From: Bostrychus sinensis
Taxonomy: Eukaryota; Chordata; Actinopteri; Gobiiformes; Eleotridae
NCBI GenBank assembly: GCA_020698575.1
Contig: CM036244.1
Coordinates: 6,826,129 to 6,890,128, forward strand
Length of the DNA: 64,000 nt
Direction: 5' to 3'
Of this stretch, positions 21,501 through 33,500 are shown piece by piece. Made by a program: the position numbers and the translations under genes. The notes beneath the pieces are model-generated. The model was given only the letters and a program-made list of their open reading frames with translations, searched no databases and was not told where the DNA came from. Within the stretch, counting starts at the first letter, position 1. Each line of letters opens with the position of its first letter.

Positions 21501-24500
21501 TGCCCCACAGCACTACCTGACCTGTTTCTCTGGTACCGTGGCAGTTCCATTCCTTTTGGCTGAAGCCATGTGCGTGGGCCAGGACCAGAACACCATCAGT
21601 CAGCTGATCGGAACCATCTTCACCACAGTGGGACTGACAACCCTGATCCAGACCACTGTGGGGATCAGGTACGGCACAAACACACCCAGAATCAGTCAGG
21701 ACCAGTCAGAATCAGTCAGGACCAGTCAGAGCCAATCAGGACCAGTCAGAATCAGTCAGGACCAGTCAGGACCAGTCAGAGCCAGTCAGGACCAATCAGA
21801 GCCAGTCAGGACCTGTCAGGACAAGTCAGAGCCAGTCAGGACCAGTCAGAGCCAGTCAGGACCAATCAGGACAAGTCAGAGCCAGTCAGGACCAGTCAGA
21901 GTCAGTCAGGACCAGTCAGGACCAGTCAGAATCAGTCAGGACCAGTCAGGACAAGTCAGAACCAGTCAGGACCAGTCAGAATCAGTCAGGACCAGTGAGG
22001 ACCAGTCAGGAAAAGTCAGAACCAGTCAGGACCAGTCAGGACCAGTCAGAATCAGTCAGAGCCAGTCAGGACCAGTCAGGACCAGTCAGAACCAGTCAGA
22101 GCCAGTCAGAGCCAGTCAGGGCCAGTCAGGACCAGTCAGCACCAGTCAGGGCCAGTCAGGACCAGTCAGCACCAGTCAGGGCCAGTCAGGGCCAGTCAGG
22201 GCCAGTCAGGACCAGTCAGGACCACTCAGGACCAGTCAGGACCAGTCAGGACCAGTCAAGACCAGTCAGGACCAGTCAGGTCCAGTCAGGACCAGTCAGC
22301 ACCAGTCAGGACCAGTCAGGACCAGTCAGGACCAGTCAGGGCCAGTCAGGGCCAGTCAGGGCCAGTCAGGGCCAATCAGGACCAGTCAGCACCAGTCAGG
22401 ACCAGTCAGGACCAGTCAGAACCAGTCAGGACCAGTCAGGACCAGTCAGAATCAGTCAGGACCAGTCAGGACCAGTCAGGACCAGTCAGAACCAGTCAGG
22501 ACCAGTCAGGACCAGTCAGAACCAGTCAGAGCCAGTCAGAGCCAGTCAGGGCCAGTCAGGACCAGTCAGCACCAGTCAGGGCCAGTCAGCACCAGTCAGC
22601 GCCAGTCAGGGCCAGTCAGGGCCAGTCAGGGCCAGTCAGGACCAGTCAGGACCACTCAGGACCAGTCAGGACCAGTCAAGACCAGTCAGGACCAGTCAGG
22701 TCCAGTCAGGACCAGTCAGCACCAGTCAGGACCAGTCAGGACCAGTCAGGGCCAGTCAGGGCCAGTCAGGGCCAGTCAGGGCCAATCAGGACCAGTCAGC
22801 ACCAGTCAGGACCAGTCAGGACCAGTCAGAACCAGTCAGGACCAGTCAGGACCAGTCAGAATCAGTCAGGACCAGTCAGGACCAGTCAGAACCAGTCAGG
22901 ACCAGTCAGGACCAGTCAGGGCCAGTCAGGGCCAGTCAGGGCCAGTCAGAGCCAGTCTGCACCAGTCTGGACCAGTCAGGACCAGTCAGAACCAGTCAGG
23001 ACCAGTCAGGGCCAGTCAGGACCAGTCAGGACCAGTCAGGGCCAGTCAAAATCAGTCAGGACCAGTCAGGGCCAGTCAGAGCCAGTCAGGACCAGTCAGA
23101 ACCAGTCAGAATCAGTCAGGACCAGTCAGGACTAGTCAGGGCCAGTCAGAGCCAGTCAGGACCAGTCAGAACCAGTCAGGACCAATCAGGACCAGTCAGG
23201 ACCAGTCAGAACCAGTCAAAATCAGTCAGGACCAGTCAGGACCAGTCAGGGCCAGTCAGAGCCAGTCAGGACCAGTCAGAACCAGTCAGAACCAGTCAGG
23301 GCCAGTCAGGACCAGTCAGGACCAGTCAGAACCTAAGCATAACACATATAACCCTGATAGAGCTGAAGGGAACCATAACCCATGTGGTCCTGCTCGGTCC
23401 TGGTCTGGTTCTGGTCTGGTCCTGGTCTGGTTCTGGTCTGGTCCTGGTCTGGTCCTGGTCTGGTCCTGATCTGGTTCTGGTCTGGTTCTGGTCTGGTCCT
23501 GGTCTGGTCCGGTTCTGGTCTCTGTTATCTTTATTTGTTTATGGTTGGTGCAGGTTGCCGCTGTTCCAGGCGTCGGCGTTCGCCTTCCTGATACCGGCTC
23601 AGGCCATCCTCAGTCTGGACCGCTGGAAGTGCCCCCCTGATGGTCAGGAGTAGCACAGGTCTAAACCAGGTCTAAACCAGGTCTAAACCAGGTCTAAGTG
23701 GGTCTAACCCTGATTCTGTTCCAGAGGAGATCTACGGAAACTGGACCCTGCCCCTGAACACGACTCACATCTGGCAGCCGCGCATCAGAGAGGTGAGCAC
23801 CATGTACCATGGATCAGGAGGTAGAGAGGGTCCTTCTATAACCTGCAGGTTGGTGGTTTGATCCCCAGCTCTGATTGGTCTGTTTGAATGACGCTGTGCT
23901 GTGATTGGTCTGTTTGAATGACGCTGTGCTGTGATTGGTCTGTTTGAACGATGCTGTGCTGTGATTGGTCTGTTTGAATGACGCTGTGCTGTGATTGGTC
24001 TGTTTGAATGACGCTGTGCTGTGATTGGTCTGTTTGAACGATGCTGTGCTGTGATTGGCTGTCTGCAGATCCAGGGCGCCATCATTGTGTCGAGTCTGAG
24101 CGAGGTCCTGGTCGGTCTGTGTGGACTTCCTGGGCTGATGCTGAAGTACATCGGGCCCCTGACCATCACCCCCACTGTGGCCCTCATTGGACTCTCAGTG
24201 TTCACCACCGCGGGGGACCGGGCCGGGTCCCACTGGGGCCTGTCCGCTCTGTAAGACCCTGATCCTCTGGACCGGTCCAGACCCCTGTAGACCAGTCCAG
24301 ACCCCTGTAGATCAGTCCAGACCCTGTAGACCGGTTCAGATCCCTGTAGACCGGTCCAGACCCCTGTAGACCGGTCCAGACACATGTAGACCGGTCCAGA
24401 CACATGTAGACCAAGCCAGACCAGTCCAGACCCCTGTAGACCGGTCCAGACCCCTGTAGACCGGTTCAGACCCTGTAGACCGGTCCAGACCCTGTAGACC

Positions 24501-27500
24501 GGTCCAGACCCCTGTAGACCAGTCCAGACCCCTGTAGACCAGTCCAGACCCCTGTAGACCGGTTCAGACCCTGTAGACCGGTCCAGACCCTGTAGACCAG
24601 TCCAGACCCCTGTAGACCGGTTCAGATCCCTGTAGACCAGTCCAGACCCCTGTAGACCAGTCCAGACCCCTGTAGACCAGTCCAGACCCCTGTAGACCGG
24701 TCCAGACCCCTGTAGACCGGTTCAGATCCCTGTAGACCGGTCCAGACCCTGTAGACCGGTCCAGACCCCTGTAGACCAGTCCAGACCCCTGTAGACCAGT
24801 CCAGACCCCTGTAGACCGGTTCAGACCCTGTAGACCGGTTCAGATCCCTGTAGACCAGTCCAGACCCCTGTAGACCAGTCCAGACCCCTGTAGACCGGTT
24901 CAGACCCTGTAGACCGGTTCAGACCCTGTAGACCGGTCCAGACCCTGTAGACCGGTCCAGACCCCTGTAGACCAGTCCAGACCCTGTAGACCGGTCCAGA
25001 CCCCTGTAGACCGGTCCAGACCCTGTAGACCAGTCCAGACCCCTGTAGACCGGTTCAGATCCCTGTAGACCAGTCCAGACCCCTGTAGACCGGTCCAGAC
25101 CCTGTAGACCAGTTCAGACCCTGTAGACCGGTTCAGACCCCTGTAGACCAGTCCAGACCCTGTAGACCGGTTCAGATCCCTGTAGACCAGTCCAGACCCT
25201 GTAGACCGGTCCAGACCCTGTAGACCAGTTCAGACCCTGTAGACCGGTCCAGACCCTGTAGACCGGTTCAGACCCTGTAGACCGGTTCAGATCCCTGTAG
25301 ACCAGTCCAGACCCCTGTAGACCGGTCCAGACCCTGTAGACCAGTTCAGACCCTGTAGACCGGTTCAGACCCCTGTAGACCAGTCCAGACCCTGTAGACC
25401 GGTTCAGATCCCTGTAGACCAGTCCAGACCCCTGTAGACCAGTCCAGACCCCTGTAGACCGGTCCAGACCCTGTAGACCGGTCCAGACCCTGTAGACCGG
25501 TTCAGACCCTGTAGACCGGTTCAGATCCCTGTAGACCAGTCCAGACCCCTGTAGACCGGTTCAGATCCCTGTAGACCAGTCCAGACCCCTGTAGACCGGT
25601 CCAGACCCTGTAGACCGGTTCAGACCCTGTAGACCGGTTCAGACCCTGTAGACCGGTTCAGACCCTGTAGACCAGTCCAGATCCCTGTAGACCGGTTCAG
25701 ATCCCTGTAGACCAGTCCAGACCCCTGTAGACCGGTCCAGACCCTGTAGACCGGTTCAGACCCTGTAGACCGGTTCAGACCCTGTAGACCAGTCCAGACC
25801 CCTGTAGACCGGTCCAGACCCCTGTAGACCAGTCCAGACCCCTGTAGACCAGTCCAGACCCCTGTAGACCAGTCCAGACCCCTGTAGACCAGTCCAGACC
25901 CCTGTAGACCGGTTCAGACCCTGTAGACCGGTCCAGACCCTGTAGACCAGTCCAGACCCCTGTAGACCGGTTCAGATCCCTGTAGACCAGTCCAGACCCC
26001 TGTAGACCAGTCCAGACCCCTGTAGACCAGTCCAGACCCCTGTAGACCGGTCCAGACCCCTGTAGACCGGTTCAGACCCTGTAGACCGGTCCAGACCCTG
26101 TAGACCGGTCCAGACCCCTGTAGACCAGTCCAGACCCCTGTAGACCAGTCCAGACCCCTGTAGACCGGTTCAGACCCTGTAGACCGGTTCAGATCCCTGT
26201 AGACCAGTCCAGACCCTGTAGACCGGTCCAGACCCTGTAGACCAGTCCAGACCCCTGTAGACCGGTTCAGACCCTGTAGACCGGTCCAGACCCTGTAGAC
26301 CGGTCCAGACCCCTGTAGACCAGTCCAGACCCTGTAGACCGGTCCAGACCCCTGTAGACCGGTCCAGACCCTGTAGACCAGTCCAGACCCCTGTAGACCG
26401 GTTCAGATCCCTGTAGACCAGTCCAGACCCCTGTAGACCGGTCCAGACCCTGTAGACCAGTTCAGACCCTGTAGACCGGTTCAGACCCCTGTAGACCAGT
26501 CCAGACCCTGTAGACCGGTTCAGATCCCTGTAGACCAGTCCAGACCCTGTAGACCGGTCCAGACCCTGTAGACCGGTTCAGACCCTGTAGACCGGTCCAG
26601 ACCCTGTAGACCGGTTCAGACCCTGTAGACCGGTTCAGATCCCTGTAGACCAGTCCAGACCCCTGTAGACCGGTCCAGACCCTGTAGACCAGTTCAGACC
26701 CTGTAGACCGGTTCAGACCCCTGTAGACCAGTCCAGACCCTGTAGACCGGTTCAGATCCCTGTAGACCAGTCCAGACCCCTGTAGACCAGTCCAGACCCC
26801 TGTAGACCGGTCCAGACCCTGTAGACCGGTCCAGACCCTGTAGACCGGTTCAGATCCCTGTAGACCAGTCCAGACCCCTGTAGACCGGTTCAGATCCCTG
26901 TAGACCAGTCCAGACCCCTGTAGACCGGTCCAGACCCTGTAGACCGGTTCAGACCCTGTAGACCGGTTCAGACCCTGTAGACCGGTTCAGACCCTGTAGA
27001 CCAGTCCAGACCCCTGTAGACCGGTTCAGATCCCTGTAGACCAGTCCAGACCCCTGTAGACCGGTCCAGACCCTGTAGACCGGTTCAGACCCTGTAGACC
27101 AGTTCAGACCCCTGTAGACCGGTTCAGACCCTGTAGACCAGTCCAGACCCCTGTAGACCGGTCCAGACCCCTGTAGACCAGTCCAGATCCCTGTAGACCG
27201 GTTCAGACCCCTGTAGACCAGTCCAGACCCTGTAGACCAGTCCAGACCCTGTAGACCGGTTCAGACCCCTGTAGACCGGTCCAGACCCCTGTAGACCAGT
27301 CCAGATCCCTGTAGACCAGTCCAGATCCCTGTAGACCAGTCCAGACCCTGTAGACCGGTCCAGACCCCTGTAGACCGGTTCAGACCCCTGTAGACCAGTC
27401 CAGACCCTGTAGACCGGTTCAGACCCCTGTAGACCGGTTCAGACCCCTGTAGACCGGTCCAGACCCTGTAGACCGGTTCAGACCCTGTAGACCGGTTCAG

Positions 27501-30500
27501 ACCCCTGTAGACCAGTCCAGACCCTGTAGACCGGTTCAGACCCCTGTAGACCGGTCCAGACCCTGTAGACCGGTTCAGATCCGTGTTTTCGTGTGTTTCA
27601 GGTGTATTCTCCTGATCCTGCTCTTCGCTCAGTATCTCAGAGCCATCTCGGTCCCGGTCCCGGTCTTCAGCAGGAAGAGAGGTCTGTCCTCCACCAGAGT
27701 CCATGTCTTCAAGATGTTCCCTGTAAATATCTACACACACTCAGACCTGGTCCAGACCCGGTCCAGAACCGGTCCAGACCTGGTCCAGACCAAGTTATAA
27801 TTACCTGAGTCAAAAATGGAGGAGGAGGTTATGTTTGTCAGCAACATAACTCAAAAACTTATCAACAGATTTGGATGAAATTTTCAGCAAATGTCAGAAT
27901 GTAATCAGGAAGTGATTACATTTTGGGGATAAAAGATTCTTTACCATTGGGAGATAGGGCTAATGTGGGTTACTATGGTTACAGAGTACACTGATCTGAC
28001 TGAGACAGCAAAGATTTAGAAAGAGCTGAAAACTGCTAAAACAAAACCAAACTCCAAACCAGCTGCTTTTATCTGAACAGCTCTGTGTGGAGCTCAGGAG
28101 AGCAACGTCCTGACTTTAGAACAGCTCTGTGTGGAGCTCAGGAGAGCAGGGCCCTGACTTTAGAACAGCTCTGTGTGGAGCTCAGGAGAGCAGGGCCCTG
28201 ACTTTAGAACAGCTCTGTGTGGAGCTCAGGAGAGCAGGGCCCTGACTTTAGAACAGCTCTGTGTGGAGCTCAGGAGAGCAGGGCCCTGACTTTAGAACAG
28301 CTCTGTGTGGAGCTCAGGAGAGCAGGGCCCTGACTTTAGAACAGCTCTGTTATCAAATATGGACTGTTCCTTTTATGTCAGGATTAAAAGAATCTGACAG
28401 ATCTGGGCTTGGATCATGTTGATTTTCTGGTTCTGGTGATCTGGAAGGTTCTAAATATAGGAGGTACATATGAAACTGGATACTGCACAGCAACAACTGT
28501 AGCTACGTGGTGGAGGTCTGCGGTCTCTGAGTGCTTCTAGTTATTATTACTATCATTATTACTATTGTTGTTGTTGTTGTTGTTGTTACAGATAATCTTA
28601 GCCATCATGCTGGTGTGGCTGCTGTGTTATGTGATGACCCTGACTGACCTTTTACCTAGAGACCCTCAGCGTTATGGACACAAGGCTCGCACCGACGCCC
28701 GCGGTGACATCATGACCTCAGCGCCGTGGATACGAGTGCCGTACCCCTGTGAGAACCAATCAGAACATAGTGAACATTTAAACCAGCCAATCAGAGCACA
28801 GCACATGTCCAGACCAGACGAGAAAAAGTGGATACAGTTGCCACAAAAAGTCTGTGAACCTTTGCACTGTAAACCCAAATTAGTAATCATTACTAGAACT
28901 GCGCAAGGAAACCCGTTGTCTCGTGAGGTTTAGTTTTTACCCAAACTAAAACTAAGTAATCCAAGCTGTGTCAACACAGGGACTTGAGTATGTGTGGTTT
29001 GATTACTTAAGTGCATTAGTTATGATTACTAATGTTAATTAGTAGTCAACATAATCTTTACTAATGATTATTGGTATTCAGAACTAAGTTATTTTGGTTT
29101 TATCACTAGATATTGTATTATCATTGCATCTTATACAGTGTTTTCTGTGTACTGCATTATTTAAAAAAAGACAGATCTTTTTTCATTAATGCAGATTTAT
29201 TGCAAAAAAAGTGCAAAAGTAAGTTGTTTGAATGCACGTGTCAGACCTAACAGCAGGCACATGGCTTTTGGCAAGTCTTGTAGCTGTTGACAACTTTGCC
29301 CTCAATCACAATTTTCAGCACCGCTGTGTGGAGATGGGACAAGGTTGAGGTCCTGGCACCGTCAGGGTAAACGAGCAAGATCCCAAAGCTGGTGAAACAG
29401 TCATCGGTGTCCTCAGATGAGAGCAAAATAAACTTTAATATTCTTTAATGTTTAGTAACTATTTTCACACTAAAATATAAACACAGATACAGTTGAACAT
29501 CACTACAGAATGTTATACAGACAAATGTACTGTAAAAACTCATGAGCACACGTCATACACATTTTTGGAAATAAAAATGTAACTACTGAGACCCAGCCCA
29601 CTTAGTGTAGACAATGCAAAATGATACAGAATTAGTCTTGGAAAAACTCTGTGGAAGTCCTGTAGGCACAGTCTTGCCTTCATTTCTTATCTAAGTTGTA
29701 CCAAACGTTGTCCTATGTTGTCTTTGATCTAAAATGTCAGAGATGAGGAGAGTGACATCATTTGCAAAAATACATTTTAAAATTGTGTAAGAGTCTCTTG
29801 ATGAGACACCCACTTTAAAATATATAGAAAATTCTAATTTTGGCAAACCTGATCACAAATAAAGAGTGCAGGCAGTATCCATAACAAGGCATACAGCAGC
29901 TGCAGACTCCACAGCCTCTGTTCTCCTCTGGGTCAGCTCCAGCTTCTGCTTGACAACTTTAAGCAATGGTGTTTCTTGGACTTTTCACTTGTGAACTTGC
30001 AATCCAGCTTACACAGATCCACTGCCTGCAGGCCATGATGACCTGTAAAAAAAAAAGCTGTAGAACTGATACTGTTACAGCTAAGGTGACAATCACAAAA
30101 GTTTAAAAATTATAAAAATGCCCATCTATTTTAAAGAGAGGGAAAAAATCTTCACACGGCTAAGTTGAGCTGTTTGACCTCCACAAAAATGGAGGGAAGC
30201 TGTGTGGCACGAATAAACAAGCTAACTGTGCTAATATTAAAATAAGGGCATGGTGCTAAAGAACAGTTTCTGTGCTAAAAGACAAAGTAGTCCCATTATA
30301 CATGTTACATGTTGAATCCCTAAAACCACACTGTAACCTGTTTAGGCCAATGTTAGCCGTCAGACTAGTGCTAATGCTACATGCTAAACACTGCTACGCA
30401 GTGCTAATGAAGGCATGGGCTGCTAACTGGAATTTTCTAATGAAAACATGACTATTTTTGATGTTTCCACAGTTCTAACAGACATATCTCTCAAAATAAT

Positions 30501-33500
30501 TAGTTTGTTTTAAACAGTCCAGGATTAATTTAGGACTCACTACTGCAGTAACTCCACTGTCACATGTTCAAAATTACTCTTTAACACACGTTAAGTGTAC
30601 AGTTTTACAGTTTTATGCACTTACCACAAGTTTTGAAGCTGTAATCCACCAAAACCTCGTCCATGTTGTGTTTCTGCTGCTGATACTGACACAGACCCCG
30701 CTATAGGAGGGTACAGAGGAGGGTACAGAGGAGGGTGCAGAGGAGGGTGCAGAAGAGGGAGGTACAGAGGAGGGTGCAGAGGAGGGTGCAGAAGAGGGTA
30801 CAGAGGAGGGTGCAGAGGAGGGTGCAGAAGAGGGAGGTACAGAGGAGGGTGCAGAGGAGGGTGCAGAGGAGGGTGCAGAGGAGGGTGCAGAAGAGGGAGG
30901 TACAGAGGAGGGTGCAGAGGAGGGTACAGAGGAGGGTGCAGAGGAGGGAGGTGCAGAGGAGGGTGCAGAGGAGGGTACAGAGGAGGGTGCAGAGGAGGGT
31001 GCAGAGGAGGGTGCAGAAGAGGGAGGTACAGAGGAGGGTGCAGAGGAGGGTACAGAGGAGGGTGCAGAGGAGGGAGGTGCAGAGGAGGGTGCAGAGGAGG
31101 GTGCAGAAGAGGGAGGTACAGAGGAGGGTGCAGAGGAGGGTACAGAGGAGGGTGCAGAGGAGGGTGCAGAGGAGGGTGCAGAAGAGGGAGGTACAGAGGA
31201 GGGTGCAGAGGAGGGTACAGAGGAGGGTGCAGAGGAGGGTGCAGAGGGCAGAGGAGGGTGCAGAGGAGGGAGGTACAGAGGAGGGTACAGAGGAGGGAGG
31301 TGCAGAGGAGGGTGCAGAGGAGGGTGCAGAAAAGGGAGGTACAGAGGAGGGTGCAGAGGAGGGTGCAGAGGGCAGAGGAGGGTGCAGAGGAGGGAGGTAC
31401 AGAGGAGGGTACAGAGGAGGGTACAGAGGAGGGAGGTGCAGAGGAGGGTACAGAGGGGGGTGCAGAGGAGGGAGGTACAGAGGAGGGTACAGAGGAGGGT
31501 ACAGAGGGGGGTACAGAGGAGGGTGCAGAGGAGGGTGCAGAGGGCAGAGGAGGGTGCAGAGGAGGGTGCAGAGGAGGGTACAGAGGAGGGTGCAGAGGAG
31601 GGTACAGAGGAGGGTGCAGAAGAGGGAGGTACAGAGGAGGGTGCAGAGGAGGGTGCAGAGGAGGGTACAGAGGAGGGTGCAGAGGAGGGTACAGAGGGCA
31701 GAGGAGGGTACAGAGGAGGGTACAGAGGAGGGTGCAGAGGAGGGAGGTACAGAGGAGGGTGCAGAGGGCAGAGGAGGGTGCAGAGGTGGGTGCAGAGGGC
31801 AGAGGAGGGTACAGAGGAGGGTACAGAGGAGGGTGCAGAGGAGGGAGGTACAGAGGAGGGTACAGAGGAGGGTACAGAGGAGGGAGGTGCAGAGGAGGGT
31901 ACAGAGGGGGGTACAGAGGAGGGTGCAGAGGAGGGTGCAGAGGAGGGTGCAGAGGAGGGTACAGAGGAGGGTGCAGAAGAGGGAGGTACAGAGGAGGGTG
32001 CAGAGGAGGGTGCAGAGGAGGGTGCAGAGGAGGGTACAGAGGAGGGTGCAGAGGAGGGTGCAGAGGGCAGAGGAGGGTGCAGAGGAGGGTACAGAGGAGG
32101 GTGCAGAGGAGGTGCAGAGGGCAGAGGAGGGTACAGAGGAGGGTGCAGAGGAGGGTACAGAGGAGGGAGGTACAGAGGAGGGTGCAGAGGAGGGTGCAGA
32201 GGAGGGTGCAGAGGAGGGTACAGAGGAGGGTGCAGAGGAGGTGCAGAGGGCAGAGGAGGGTACAGAGGAGGGTGCAGAGGAGGGTACAGAGGAGGGAGGT
32301 ACAGAGGAGGGTGCAGAGGAGGGTACAGAGGAGGGTACAGAGGAGGGTGCAGAGGAGGGTGCAGAGGGCAGAGGAGGGTGCAGAGGAGGGTACAGAGGAG
32401 GGTAAAGAGGAGGGTGCAGAGGGCAGAGGAGGGTACAGAGGAGGGTGCAGAGGAGGGTACAGAGGAGGGAGGTACAGAGGAGGGTGCAGAGGAGGGTGCA
32501 GAAGAGGGAGGTACAGAGGAGGGTGCAGAGGAGGGTACAGAGGAGGGTACAGAGGAGGGTGCAGAGGAGGGTGCAGAGGAGGGTGCAGAAGAGGGAGGTA
32601 CAGAGGAGGGTGCAGAGGAGGGTACAGAGGAGGGTGCAGAGGAGGGTGCAGAGGAGGGTACAGAGGAGGGTGCAGAGGAGGGTGCAGAAGAGGGAGGTAC
32701 AGAGGAGGGTGCAGAGGAGGGTGCAGAAGAGGGAGGTACAGAGGAGGGTGCAGAGGAGGGTGCAGAGGAGGGTACAGAGGAGGGTGCAGAGGAGGGTGCA
32801 GAGGGCAGAGGAGGGTGCAGAGGAGGGTGCAGAGGAGGGAGGTACAGAGGAGGGTACAGAGGAGGGTGCAGAGGAGGGTACAGAGGAGGGTGCAGAGGAG
32901 GGTGCAGAGGGCAGAGGAGGGTGCAGAGGAGGGTGCAGAGGAGGGTACAGAGGAGGGTGCAGAGGAGGGTACAGAGGAGGGTGCAGAAGAGGGAGGTACA
33001 GAGGAGGGTGCAGAGAAGGGTGCAGAGGAGGGTACAGAGGAGGGTGCAGAGGAGGGTGCAGAGGGCAGAGGAGGGTGCAGAGGAGGGAGGTACAGAGGAG
33101 GGTACAGAGGAGGGTACAGAGGAGGGAGGTGCAGAGGAGGGTACAGAGGGGGGTACAGAGGAGGGTGCAGAGGAGGGTGCAGAGGAGGGTACAGAGGAGG
33201 GTGCAGAGGAGGGTGCAGAAGAGGGAGGTACAGAGGAGGGTACAGAGGAGGGTGCAGAGGAGGGTGCAGAGGAGGGAGGTGCAGAGGAGGGTGCAGAGGA
33301 GGGTACAGAGGAGGGTGCAGAGGGCAGAGGAGGGTGCAGAGGAGGGTGCAGAGGAGGGTACAGAGGAGGGAGGTGCAGAGGAGGGTACAGAGGGGGGTAC
33401 AGAGGAGGGTGCAGAGGAGGGTGCAGAGGAGGGAGGTACAGAGGAGGGTACAGAGGAGGGTACAGAGGAGGGTGCAGAGGAGGGTACAGAGGAGGGTACA

